From Actinomycetospora lemnae (GTDB lineage: Bacteria > Actinomycetota > Actinomycetes > Mycobacteriales > Pseudonocardiaceae), in assembly GCF_028737315.1 (NCBI RefSeq), contig NZ_JAQZAO010000008.1, positions 266,952 to 330,951 on the forward strand: DNA of 64,000 nt, in the 5' to 3' direction. Made by a program: the position numbers and the translations under genes. The notes under the pieces are model-generated. The model searched no databases and was not told the origin of the DNA. It worked only from the letters and a program-made list of their open reading frames with translations. This document shows, piece by piece, positions 1 to 8,023 of the stretch (position 1 is the stretch's first letter; each line of letters begins with the position of its first letter).

Positions 1-1
1 C

Positions 2-667
2 GGGCTGCCGACCCGCGACGGTGGGCGCACCCGCCCGGGCGTGCTGTGGCGCGCCGACGCCCCGCTCGCCGGCGACGACACCGTCGGGCCCGGCGGTCTC
101 GCGTGGCCGCCCGGCAGCGTCGTCGACCTGCGCAACCCCGCCGAGCTCCGCGACCCGCACCCGCTGCCCGCCCTCGGCGCCGAGCTGACGTCCCTGCCGC
201 TCGTCGAGTCCCTGGCGCCGGCCGAGCAGGCCCGCGGGCGCCGCGGGGAGCTGGGCGTCGACGAGCTCTACCTGCTGCTCGTGCGCATCGGCGAGGCGTG
301 GCTGCCCCAGCTGTTCCGGGTCGCGGCGTACGGTCCGGGCCCGGTGCTCGTGCACTGCGCCGCGGGCAAGGACCGCACCGGCGTCGCCGTCGCCCTGCTG
401 CTGCGCGCGGCGGGCGTCGACCGCGCCACCGTGGCCGCCGACTTCGCCGCCACCAACGAGCACCGCGTCGCCCTGCGCGACCGTCTCGTGGCCCAGGGCG
501 CGCTCGACCCGGGCGTCGAGGCGAGCCGGATCGGGGTGACGCCCGAGCACCTCGAGCCGGTGCTCGACCTCGTCGACGACGACCCGCGTGCCCCGCTGCG
601 CGAGGCCGGCGTGCCCGACGCGGACGTCGACGCCTGGCGCGCTCGGCTGGTCGACGGACAGTCCTAG
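2..667 (+). CDS. Tyrosine/serine protein phosphatase, MptpB-like (5' truncated by window edge)
   Basis: The reading frame is open from base 2, so the gene starts before the window. The visible 221 residues open with GLPTRDGGRTRPGVLWRAD, the usual N-terminal block of the Y_phosphatase3 (MptpB-like) family. The catalytic P-loop HCAAGKDRTG (Cys-x5-Arg) lies near visible residues 118-127. Members remove phosphate from Tyr/Ser/Thr residues or phosphoinositides, and some are secreted. No signal peptide can be judged because the start is missing. The family is clear; the substrate is unknown. Confidence 0.88.
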   Translation, partial: GLPTRDGGRTRPGVLWRADAPLAGDDTVGPGGLAWPPGSVVDLRNPAELRDPHPLPALGAELTSLPLVESLAPAEQARGRRGELGVDELYLLLVRIGEAWLPQLFRVAAYGPGPVLVHCAAGKDRTGVAVALLLRAAGVDRATVAADFAATNEHRVALRDRLVAQGALDPGVEASRIGVTPEHLEPVLDLVDDDPRAPLREAGVPDADVDAWRARLVDGQS

Positions 668-828
668 GGCCATCCGGTCGCACCGCGCCGGCACGCTGTG
701 CCGGGCCACAACGGCGCCGTCGTGATCTCTGTGCGCGGGCACAGTGCCCGGCCGGGCTGCGGGCCGAAGACTGGGAGGTACGCCGGGCGGTCGGTCCGGT
801 GGCGCCGAACCAGCTCGAGGTGACGACG

Positions 829-1053
829 ATGGAGACCCCGACGACGTGCCCGTGCTGCGGGGTCGTGGTCATGCCCCGCGAGATGTCCTACGACTTCGAC
901 GGCGAGACCGTCGCGTCGCTGACGCGCGAGGTGGCCTACCTGCGCGCCACCGTCGCCCGCCTGCGCGGCGTCGCCCGGCCCACGGTGCTGCCGCTGCCGC
1001 GCACCGGCCAGGCCCTCGACGCCGACGCCCGCCCCGAGGCCGTCAGCGCCTGA
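829..1053 (+). CDS. Small CPCC-motif protein, unknown function
   Basis: A 74-residue protein starting METPTTCPCCG. The C-P-C-C cluster at residues 7-10 is half of a zinc-ribbon-like knuckle. It is followed by a short stretch that could form a helix (SLTREVAYLRATVARLRG) and a Pro-rich tail. I chose this ATG because GAGG lies a few bases upstream and the CPCC motif is immediately N-terminal. It is convergent with the methyltransferase/MTHFR gene, and the two coding ends overlap by 11 nt. I do not recognise a named family. Confidence 0.55.
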   Translation: METPTTCPCCGVVVMPREMSYDFDGETVASLTREVAYLRATVARLRGVARPTVLPLPRTGQALDADARPEAVSA

Positions 1054-2968
1054 CCCGCCCGCCGGCCGCGGCGCGCAGCCGCGCGAGCGCGGTCGCCGGG
1101 TCCGGCCCTGGCCAGCGCACGACGACGCCCTCGACGAGCTCGGCGGCCTCGGCGACCAGGTCCGCGGCCAGCGCCAGGCCCGTGTGCGCGGCGTCGGGTC
1201 CGTCGCCCGCGCGGCGCATCGGCTCGACCACGGTGTCGGGCACGACGACGTCGGGCACCTCGTGGCGCAGGTGCTCGGCCTGCGCGTAGCCCGTCAGCGC
1301 GCCGACCGACGCGAGCACCGGCACGCGACGCCCGGCCGCCTCGAGGGTCTCGACGACCGCCCGCAGCCCCTGCAGCTCGAACACCGGCCGCGTCACGAGG
1401 AACTCCGCGCCGGCCTCCACCTTCGCGACGGCCCGCTCGGCCTCGTGCGCGAGGTCGTCGGCGCCGGGGGTGACGCGCGCGCCGAGACGGAACGCGGTCG
1501 GCGTGCCCAGCTCCGCGCCGTCGGCGTCGACCCCGCGGTTGAGCCCGGCGGCGAGCCGCAGCAGCGCGAGACCGTCGACCTCCCACACGCCGTCGCGCAC
1601 CGCCTGCTCCGCGTGCACCGGCGGGTTGCCCGTCTCGCACACGAGCGTGCGCAGGCCCAGCGCGTGCAGCCCGAGCAGGTCGGCCTGCAGCGCGAGCAGG
1701 CTCGTCTGCCAGCTCGTGACGGTGAGCGCGGTGTCGACGTCGACGCGGTCGTGCAGGTGCACCCCGAGCGCGGCGGTGCTCGTGCTCGCGCGCCGCGTCC
1801 GCGACCGGCTGACCCACAGCACCGACGCGCCGCCGGCGACGGCGCGGCGGGCCCGGGCGAGGTGCTCGTCGGGACCGCCCGCGCCGGCGACCTCGGCGGC
1901 GACGAGGAAGCCGCGACCCGAGCGGCGCGGCTGCAGCCAGCGCTCGACCGCGCCGCGCCCGGGGCCGGCGCCGTCGGCGGTGTCCTCGGGGACGGGCGCG
2001 GGCACCGACAGCCGCGCGGACCGGCGCGGCGCCGGCAGGGCGTCGGCGTCCGGCGGGCTCGCGGGCGGGGACCAGGCGTCGTGGGTGGTCAGGGCCCGCG
2101 CGGCCGCCGCGATGTGCTCGGGCGTCGTGCCGCAGCAGCCCCCGACGAGGCGCGCGCCGGCCTCGACGTAGCGCAGCACGTAGCGCGCGAAGTGCTCGGC
2201 GTCGCCGGCGAAGCGCACGCTGCGGTCGGCGACGACGTGCGGCAGGCCGGCGTTCGGCTGGGCGGAGAGCACCGGCCCGTCGGTCGGCCCCATCCGGCGC
2301 ACGACGTCGAGCAGGCCCTGGGGCCCGAGCGTGCAGTTGGTCCCGATCGCGACCGCGCCCGCCCCGGCCAGGCGCGCGACGACCTCGGCGGGCGACTCGC
2401 CAGCCGCGGTGACGTGGCCCGCGTCCTCGTCGACGAACGTGGCCTGCGCGACGACGGGCAGGTCGGTCACCTCGCGCACCGCCCGGACGGCGGCGAGCAG
2501 CTCGTCCGCGCGGCTGAACGTCTCGAGCACGACGAGGTCGACGCCGCCCTCGACGAGCGCCTCGACCTGCTCGCGGACCGCGGCCGCGGCGCGCGCGGGG
2601 TCGGTCGGCGCGGTCTGGCCGGGCGGGGTCACGGGCGACACGGACCCCCCGACCCAGGCCGGGCGCCCCGCCCCGTCGCGCACCGCCCCGGCCAGACGGG
2701 CGCCCGCCAGGTTGATCTCGCGGACGCGGCGGGCGAGACCGTGGCGCTCGAGGCGGGGACGCGAGGCCGCGAAGGTGTGGGTCTGCAGGACGTCGGCGCC
2801 GGCGGCGAGGTAGCGCTCGTGCAGCGCCGTGACCAGCTCCGGCGCGAGGACGCAGAGCTCCGCCCCGTGGCCCTCGGCCCGTCCGCCGCTCGCCCGCGCC
2901 AGCGTGCCCATCGCGCCGTCGGCGAGCAGCACCCGGCGCGCCAGGGCGTCGGCGAAGGACTCGCTCAC
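1043..2968 (-). CDS. Bifunctional homocysteine S-methyltransferase / 5,10-methylenetetrahydrofolate reductase (YitJ-like)
   Basis: 641 residues. Residues 1-290 are a homocysteine S-methyltransferase barrel with the start LLADGAMGTL and the zinc ligands Cys212 (GTNCTLGPQ) and Cys278/Cys279 (GGCCGTTPEH). The rest, from about residue 345, is a methylenetetrahydrofolate reductase domain ending in an Arg/Ala-rich tail. The fusion couples making methyl-tetrahydrofolate to remethylating homocysteine. The GTG start overlaps the stop of the PucR-type regulator by 4 nt (GTGA), so the two are one operon. A longer upstream reading of the frame belongs to the regulator and was not used. Confidence 0.9.
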   Translation of the reverse strand: MSESFADALARRVLLADGAMGTLARASGGRAEGHGAELCVLAPELVTALHERYLAAGADVLQTHTFAASRPRLERHGLARRVREINLAGARLAGAVRDGAGRPAWVGGSVSPVTPPGQTAPTDPARAAAAVREQVEALVEGGVDLVVLETFSRADELLAAVRAVREVTDLPVVAQATFVDEDAGHVTAAGESPAEVVARLAGAGAVAIGTNCTLGPQGLLDVVRRMGPTDGPVLSAQPNAGLPHVVADRSVRFAGDAEHFARYVLRYVEAGARLVGGCCGTTPEHIAAAARALTTHDAWSPPASPPDADALPAPRRSARLSVPAPVPEDTADGAGPGRGAVERWLQPRRSGRGFLVAAEVAGAGGPDEHLARARRAVAGGASVLWVSRSRTRRASTSTAALGVHLHDRVDVDTALTVTSWQTSLLALQADLLGLHALGLRTLVCETGNPPVHAEQAVRDGVWEVDGLALLRLAAGLNRGVDADGAELGTPTAFRLGARVTPGADDLAHEAERAVAKVEAGAEFLVTRPVFELQGLRAVVETLEAAGRRVPVLASVGALTGYAQAEHLRHEVPDVVVPDTVVEPMRRAGDGPDAAHTGLALAADLVAEAAELVEGVVVRWPGPDPATALARLRAAAGGRVRR

Positions 2969-4284
2969 GCCTCCATCTCCCCGAGGATCTCCAGGGCCAC
3001 CTGCGCGGCGAGGCGGTCGCGGTAGGCGTCGAGGTCGAGCCCGCTCTGCTCCTCGGCGCGGCGCAGCCGGTAGCCGACGGTGTTCGGGTGGACGTTGAGG
3101 GCCTTCGCGACGCGCTGCGGGCTGCCGTCCTCGAGGAAGTAGCGGGCCAGGGTGCGCAGCAGCTCGGCGGTGCGCTCGGAGCGGTCGGTCGCGAGCCGGC
3201 CGAGCACCTCGTGGGCGAAGGCGCGGGCGGCCTCGGGGTCGGGGATCTGGAGCAGCAGGCGGTGCACGCCGAGGTCGTCGAAGCGCAGCACCCGCCCGGT
3301 GCGCCCGAGGCGGCGGGCGGCGACGAGGGTCCGCCGGGCCTGGTCGTAGGAGGCGGCGATCTCCGTCGCCTCCCGGACGGGGCCGCCGACGGCCACGGTC
3401 ACCGGCCAGTGCGCGTCCGGGTCGGGCACGCGGCCGCGGGCGAGCCGGCGCGCGCAGGCGGCCCCGACGGCGGCCGGATCGTCGGGCTCGGGGACGACGG
3501 CGACGGTCTCGCTGTCGCGGACGACGGTCAGCGCGGTCGGCGCGGCGGCGAGCAGGTGCTCCTCGGCGTCGCCGAGCAGGCTCGCCGGCCCGGCACCGTG
3601 CGCGGCGTCGTCGTCGGGCGACACGACGACCACGCGGTGCGCGACCCCCTGGTCGTAGCCGACGTGCTCCGCCCACTGGGCGGCCTGGTCGGCGTCGCGG
3701 GCGCGGTCGAGCAGGAGCCCGGAGACGAGGTCGCCGCGCACCTGCCCGGCCGCGGTGGCGAGCACCCGGTCGCGTCCGGCGAGGACGCCCACCACGGTCG
3801 CGGCGTGCTCGGCGACCAGCAGCAGGACGTCGTCGCCGGCGAGGGCGTCGGGGCGGCGGTGACGGGCGGCGCTGTCCTCCTCGGCGAGCACGAACGCGGG
3901 CACCTCGCGGCCGAGCAGCACCGGGGCGACGACCTGCACGAGGTGCCCGGCGCCGGGGACCCGCAGCGCGCGGCCGGCGCTCGCGGCGACGTCGAGGGTG
4001 CGCGGCCAGACGGCGGTGCGGGCCTCGCCGCGGACGAGGGAGGACGCCTCGGCCGGGCCCGTGCCCGGTGCGGCCGCGGCGAGCACCTCGCCGGCCGGAC
4101 CGACGACGGCGGCGAGCACCCCGAGCTCGCCGGCCATCACCGCCGTCACCGCCTGGGCGTCCGCGGCGGGCCCGGCGACCAGCCCCGAGAGCCGGCGGTA
4201 GAGCCCGACGAGCCCGCGGGGCCCGGCGGCCCGGTCGGTGTCCGGACGTGCCGGGGCGATCGCCCGCGCCTGGCCCGTCGTCAC
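2965..4284 (-). CDS. PucR/CdaR-type transcriptional regulator
   Basis: 439 residues. The C-terminal 60 residues carry the PucR-type helix-turn-helix (SPQRVAKALNVHPNTVGYRL), preceded by a GGDEF-like/linker region typical of this family. The N-terminal half is a GAF-like sensor region without an obvious ligand motif. The regulator is translationally coupled to the methyltransferase/MTHFR gene downstream (4-nt overlap), so it probably controls methionine or one-carbon metabolism or responds to a related metabolite. That role is inferred from position only. The GTG at 4284 starts MTTGQ. Confidence 0.85.
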   Translation of the reverse strand: MTTGQARAIAPARPDTDRAAGPRGLVGLYRRLSGLVAGPAADAQAVTAVMAGELGVLAAVVGPAGEVLAAAAPGTGPAEASSLVRGEARTAVWPRTLDVAASAGRALRVPGAGHLVQVVAPVLLGREVPAFVLAEEDSAARHRRPDALAGDDVLLLVAEHAATVVGVLAGRDRVLATAAGQVRGDLVSGLLLDRARDADQAAQWAEHVGYDQGVAHRVVVVSPDDDAAHGAGPASLLGDAEEHLLAAAPTALTVVRDSETVAVVPEPDDPAAVGAACARRLARGRVPDPDAHWPVTVAVGGPVREATEIAASYDQARRTLVAARRLGRTGRVLRFDDLGVHRLLLQIPDPEAARAFAHEVLGRLATDRSERTAELLRTLARYFLEDGSPQRVAKALNVHPNTVGYRLRRAEEQSGLDLDAYRDRLAAQVALEILGEMEA

Positions 4285-4409
4285 CCGCTCATCCTGCTAC
4301 GCGGCGCCGTCGCGTGCGTCCCGTCGTCGGCGGCGCCGCGGGACCCCGCGCGGCCGGGCACCCCCGAACGGGTCATGATCGGGGCCCCCACACCGACCCG
4401 GGAGGACCC

Positions 4410-5027
4410 GTGACCGACCCGTCCGGCAGGGCGCCGCGCATCGCCGTCGTCTTCTACTCCGCGACCGGGAACGTGGCCGCGCTCGCCGAGGCCCTCGCCG
4501 AGGGCGCGCGGGAGGCGGGCGCCGAGACCCGCGTGCGGCCGGTCGCCGAGCGCGCGCCGCGCGAGGCGATCGAGGCGAACCGGCGGTGGAAGGCGTGGGT
4601 CGACGACAACCCGTACGACACCCTCGCCTCGCTCGACGACCTCGAGTGGGCCGACGGCCTCGCGCTGGGCAGCCCCACGCGCTTCGGCAACAGCGCCGAG
4701 CAGCTCAAGGCGTTCCTCGACACGACCGGCGGCCTGTGGGCGCAGGGCAAGCTCGCGGGCCTGGTCGGGACCTCGTTCACCAGCGCCTCGACGGGCCACG
4801 GCGGGCTCGAGGCGACCATCCTGTCGATGAACAACGTGCTCTACCACTGGGGCGCGCTCGTCATGCCGCTCGGCTACGCCGCCGACCCGTCGCTGATGTC
4901 GTCGGGCAACCCGTACGGCGCGTCCTGGGTGTCGCGGAAGTCCGCCGCGCCCGACGACGGCGCCCTGCAGGCCGCCCGCGTCCAGGGCACCCGGCTCGCG
5001 CAGGTGGCCGCGAAGCTGATCACCTGA
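4410..5027 (+). CDS. WrbA-like flavodoxin / NAD(P)H:quinone oxidoreductase
   Basis: 205 residues. The FMN phosphate loop is YSATGNVAALA near residues 16-26, and the WrbA hallmark GSPTRFGN follows near residue 90. The mid-region GTSFTSASTGHGGLE is also typical of WrbA. These proteins reduce quinones by two electrons and protect against redox cycling. I chose the GTG preceded by GGGAGGA. It is divergent from the PucR-type gene with about 125 nt between starts. WrbA family assignment is firm; whether it is the main WrbA of the cell is unknown. Confidence 0.85.
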   Translation: MTDPSGRAPRIAVVFYSATGNVAALAEALAEGAREAGAETRVRPVAERAPREAIEANRRWKAWVDDNPYDTLASLDDLEWADGLALGSPTRFGNSAEQLKAFLDTTGGLWAQGKLAGLVGTSFTSASTGHGGLEATILSMNNVLYHWGALVMPLGYAADPSLMSSGNPYGASWVSRKSAAPDDGALQAARVQGTRLAQVAAKLIT

Positions 5028-5037
5028 CGAGCCGTAC

Positions 5038-5077
5038 GTGAGTGATTTTCTGAGCTGTAGCGCGGAAGATCGCTCAC
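5038..5077. repeat. 40-nt intergenic hairpin, family 18-4-18 (copy 1)
   Basis: An exactly 40-nt inverted repeat with 18-nt arms and the 4-nt centre TGTA, beginning GTGAG and ending CTCAC. Three of the four arm differences are G-U pairs in RNA and only one is a true mismatch, which favours folding as RNA. It follows the wrbA-like stop by 10 nt and ends exactly one base before the ATG of the next gene, so it occupies that gene's ribosome-binding region. Confidence 0.7.
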
Positions 5078-5686
5078 ATGCTGGAGGGGTACGCCGAGGC
5101 CGCGGAGGCGGTCACCGGGCTGGTCGAGCGGATACCGGACGACGCGTGGGACGGCCCCGGGCTCGGGGAGTGGGACCTGCGGGCGCTGGTCGGGCACACG
5201 AGCCGGTCGTTCGTCACCGTGCTGACCTACCTGGACCGGCCCGCCGAGACCGAGGACATCGACTCGCCGGAGGGCTACTACGCCCTGCTGCCGTCGATGA
5301 CCGGCGAGGGCCTCGACCAGGCCGCGGTCGCGCAGCGCGGGCGGGACGCGGGCGTCGCGCTGGGCGACGACCCGGCCGCGGCGTTCGCCTCGCTCGCGGA
5401 GCGGGCGGTGGCCGCGGCCCGGGCGGCCGATCCCGACATGCTCATCGCGAGCATCGCCGGCGGCCTGCGGGTCGCCTCGTACGTGCCGACCCGCACGATC
5501 GAGCTCGTCGTGCACGGGAACGACATCGCGGCCGCCACGGGCCTCGACGTCACCTTCTCCACGCACACGACGACCCAGGTGGCGACGGTGCTCGCCCGCA
5601 CCGCCGTCCGCCTGGGCCACGGTGGGCTGCTCCTGCGCGCCCTCACCGGCCGCGCCGCCCTCCCGCCGGGGTTCTCGGTGGTCTGA
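5078..5686 (+). CDS. Maleylpyruvate isomerase/DinB-like mycothiol-family protein
   Basis: 202 residues. The protein has the four-helix N-terminal pattern of the mycothiol-dependent maleylpyruvate isomerase (MDMPI_N) group: LGEWDLRALVGHTSRSFVTV with a metal-ligand His near residue 50 and the later HGNDIAAATGL with another His. Actinobacterial members are thiol S-transferases or of unknown role. The ATG lies directly after a 40-nt hairpin whose right arm replaces a normal Shine-Dalgarno (GCGGAAG lies in that arm), so translation may be structure-limited. Ends 6 nt before a second hairpin. Confidence 0.75.
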   Translation: MLEGYAEAAEAVTGLVERIPDDAWDGPGLGEWDLRALVGHTSRSFVTVLTYLDRPAETEDIDSPEGYYALLPSMTGEGLDQAAVAQRGRDAGVALGDDPAAAFASLAERAVAAARAADPDMLIASIAGGLRVASYVPTRTIELVVHGNDIAAATGLDVTFSTHTTTQVATVLARTAVRLGHGGLLLRALTGRAALPPGFSVV

Positions 5687-5692
5687 GTCCTC

Positions 5693-5732
5693 GTGAGCAC
5701 TTTCCACGCCGATAGCCGTGGAAAGTGCTCAC
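5693..5732. terminator. 40-nt hairpin of the 18-4-18 family (copy 2), bidirectional terminator
   Basis: GTGAGCACTTTCCACG pairs perfectly with its mirror; arms are 18 nt with one mismatch next to the 4-nt centre GATA. It sits between the convergent maleylpyruvate-isomerase-like and DUF2267 genes, so it can end transcripts from both sides. GATA is the reverse complement of the TATC centre in copies 3 and 4. Confidence 0.8.
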
Positions 5733-5739
5733 ACGGGCG

Positions 5740-6453
5740 TCAGGCCGCCGAGCCCACCGTGCTGACGAGGTCGTCGAAGCGCGCCGCGAGGTCGAGGTCG
5801 ATCGCCGTGACGACCTCCTGGCGCTCGGAGCGCGCCCGCACCGTCAGCGAGGTCGGCGTGCGGTCGACGATCCGCAGCCGCTGGCCGGTGTCGCGCTCGA
5901 CGCCGCGCAGGCGCTCGAGCAGCAGGTCGAGGTGCTCCGAGGGCAGCTCGACGGTGCGCTGGATGCCCGACCGGTCGCCGGACCACGAGGTGAGCTCCTG
6001 GGCCAGCACCCGCTCGAGCTCGTCGGCGTCGACCGGCTGCGGCCGCCCCTGCGCGCCCTCCGACGCGGCGTCCGGCGGGAGCGTCGGGCCGCCGCCCTGC
6101 AGGTCGGCGGGCACCACGCGCGCGATCCGGTCGCCGAGGTCGGCGTCCTCCGCCGCGAGCTGGCCGGTGACCGCGGTCAGCGCGTAGCGGGCCCGCTCGG
6201 GCGGCCAGCCGGTGCGGCGGGCCACCTGCTCGACGAGGTCGGCCTCGCTCGGCGTGCCGCCGTGGCTCGGGTGGTCCACGCCGGACTCCTGCTCGAGCAG
6301 GTTCGGCAGGGCCTGCGCGAGGGCGTCGCGGTCGTCGTCGGACAGGTGGTCGGCCAGCGTGGCCAGCACGGCGTCGGCGGCCCGGCGGGCGTCGTCGGTG
6401 TCGGCGAAGCCACCTCGGGTGGCCACGCCCGCGAGGAACTCCTGGTGTCGCAT
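5740..6453 (-). CDS. DUF2267 domain protein
   Basis: 237 residues. The N-terminal 135 residues match the DUF2267 pattern: ARRAADAVLATLADHLSDDD, a short linker, then a second helical repeat (GWPPERARYALTAVTGQLAA). The last 85 residues (QRTVELPSEHLDLLLERL to the end) form a separate basic/acidic module I do not recognise. DUF2267 proteins are often stress-associated, but no activity is established. No membrane segment or signal peptide is visible. Confidence 0.7.
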   Translation of the reverse strand: MRHQEFLAGVATRGGFADTDDARRAADAVLATLADHLSDDDRDALAQALPNLLEQESGVDHPSHGGTPSEADLVEQVARRTGWPPERARYALTAVTGQLAAEDADLGDRIARVVPADLQGGGPTLPPDAASEGAQGRPQPVDADELERVLAQELTSWSGDRSGIQRTVELPSEHLDLLLERLRGVERDTGQRLRIVDRTPTSLTVRARSERQEVVTAIDLDLAARFDDLVSTVGSAA

Positions 6454-6497
6454 GGGCCTGGCCTACCCGTCGGTCCGGGGCGGCACGCCCCTCGTGA

Positions 6498-7067
6498 TCA
6501 GCAGAAGGCGGACGGGGTGGCGACGTCACCGGTCCAGACGTAGGCGAGCAGGGCGGGACGGTCGCCGGTCGTCATGGCGTGGGGCTGCCACGGCGCGTGG
6601 TGGACGAGGACGCCGGCCGGCCCGGCCCCGTGGAGCCACCGGATCGTGGCGCCCGGCAGGTAGAACTCCTCGGCGGGGTGGTGGTGCGGCGGGTAGTGCA
6701 CCTGCGGCCCGAGCAGCAGGAGCCCGACCGCGACGTCGTCGCCGGACACCAGCGTGGCGTGGGCGTAGCCGTCGAGGAAGCCGGGGCCGGGCGGCTCGCG
6801 GACGTAGGACGCGGTCTGCGTCCACCGCGCGCTCGCGGCCACCGACCCGAGGACGGCGGCGAGCTCGCCGTCCACCTCCTCACCGGCCCGGGCGACGGCG
6901 TCGTCGAGGTGGGCGAGCACGGGGAGGTCCCCACCGGCGGTGCCCGCCGGGGCGGCCCCGGACAGGACCCCGTCCAGGGCTCCCGCCTGCCCGGCGTACC
7001 CCCGGTCCACCAGCGCCGCCCGCAGCCGCCCGACCAGCACCGCGAGCGGCTCGGACCCCGGCGTCAC
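6498..7067 (-). CDS. DMSP-lyase-like cupin family protein
   Basis: 189 residues. A single cupin barrel in the C-terminal half carries the metal site HYPPHHHPAEEFY, and a second His sits in LVHHAPWQPHAM. The preceding block WTQTASYVREPPGPGFLDGY and GLLLLGPQ are typical of the dimethylsulfoniopropionate-lyase-like (PF16867-type) group. These metal cupins cleave or modify small carboxylates; the substrate here is not deducible. I used the GTG at 7067 because coding evidence stops upstream of it. Divergent to a tiny membrane ORF 27 nt away. Confidence 0.65.
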   Translation of the reverse strand: MTPGSEPLAVLVGRLRAALVDRGYAGQAGALDGVLSGAAPAGTAGGDLPVLAHLDDAVARAGEEVDGELAAVLGSVAASARWTQTASYVREPPGPGFLDGYAHATLVSGDDVAVGLLLLGPQVHYPPHHHPAEEFYLPGATIRWLHGAGPAGVLVHHAPWQPHAMTTGDRPALLAYVWTGDVATPSAFC

Positions 7068-7094
7068 GCGACCCGGCGGTGGGTGGAGACCGGC

Positions 7095-7205
7095 ATGCGC
7101 ATCGGTTCGAGCATCGCCCTCATCGCGATCGGTCTCATCCTCGCCCTCACCGTCAACTTCTCCCTGAGCGGCATCGACATCCTCCCGCCCACCCGCGGTC
7201 TCTGA
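7095..7205 (+). CDS. Short membrane peptide, truncated DUF6458-like
   Basis: A 36-residue peptide, MRIGSSIALIAIGLILALTV followed by NFSLSGIDILPPTRGL. The first 20 residues form one membrane span, and the NF-SLSGIDI block matches small actinobacterial two-span proteins (DUF6458-like, usually with a second GWIL-type span). Here the second span is missing. GGTGGAGA precedes the ATG at proper spacing, so it looks translated. It could be a decayed remnant. Confidence 0.5.
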   Translation: MRIGSSIALIAIGLILALTVNFSLSGIDILPPTRGL

Positions 7206-7216
7206 GCGGGGGGCGG

Positions 7217-8023
7217 TCAGTCGATCGCCCGCCGCACGAAGCCGCGGATGCCGATCGCCCCGAACAGCGCGCACGCGGCGACGAGGGCGAGCAGGCAGAG
7301 CCACCCCGGCAGGTGCGGCACCGACGGCGTCAGCGCGCCGCGCAGGCCCTCGGAGACGTAGGTGATCGGGTTGAGCGCGCAGATCACCTGGAACCAGCGC
7401 AGGTTGCCCAGCTGCAGGAACGGGAACTGCGTCGAGCCCGTGAACAGCAGCGGCGTGATCACCACCGCGAACACCACGTTGATCCGCCGGGGCGAGACGA
7501 GCGTGCCGATGACGAGGCCCGCCGCGCCGCCGGCCAGCGACCCGAGCACGAGCAGCAGCGCCGCGAACGGCAGCCCCGCGAGATCCCAGGCGACCTCGTC
7601 GAGCACCAGGTAGCCGACCGGGATCATCACCAGCGAGCCGAACAGCCCCCGCAGCGCCCCGAACACGATCTTCTCGACGGCCACCAGCCGCGTCGAGAGC
7701 GGCGCGAGCAGGCGGTCCTCGATCTCCTTGGTGTACGAGAAGTCGATGACCAGCGGCAGCGCCGTCGCCTGCACCGCGACGAAGAACGCGTTGAGCGCCA
7801 GCAGGCCGGGCAGCAGCAGCTGCGCGTACCCCGGCGTGACGTAGCCGAGCTGGCCCAGCACCACGCCGAACACGAACAGCAGGAAGAACGGCTGCACCAG
7901 CACCTGGCTGATGAAGCTGCCGAACTCCTTGCCGGTGACCGCGAGGTCGCGGCCCAGCACCCCGAGGAACGCGCGGCCCTGGCCGGGCCCGGCCTGCCTC
8001 GGTGCGGTGGTCGGCGCGCTCAC
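7217..8023 (-). CDS. ABC-2 type exporter permease
   Basis: 268 residues with six hydrophobic spans: about residues 40-65, 70-95, 120-145, 155-180, 185-205 and 235-258. The block LNPITYVSEGLRGALTP before the last span is the usual ABC-2 (DrrB/NodJ-like) signature. The GTG start overlaps the stop of the ATP-binding gene by 4 nt (GTGA), giving a two-gene exporter operon. Substrate (drug, lipid or polysaccharide) is unknown. Confidence 0.88.
   Translation of the reverse strand: MSAPTTAPRQAGPGQGRAFLGVLGRDLAVTGKEFGSFISQVLVQPFFLLFVFGVVLGQLGYVTPGYAQLLLPGLLALNAFFVAVQATALPLVIDFSYTKEIEDRLLAPLSTRLVAVEKIVFGALRGLFGSLVMIPVGYLVLDEVAWDLAGLPFAALLLVLGSLAGGAAGLVIGTLVSPRRINVVFAVVITPLLFTGSTQFPFLQLGNLRWFQVICALNPITYVSEGLRGALTPSVPHLPGWLCLLALVAACALFGAIGIRGFVRRAID

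Noticed and set aside
1184..3025. 613-residue + strand frame opposite the MTHFR fusion
   Set aside because: Reverse-strand shadow of a recognised enzyme.
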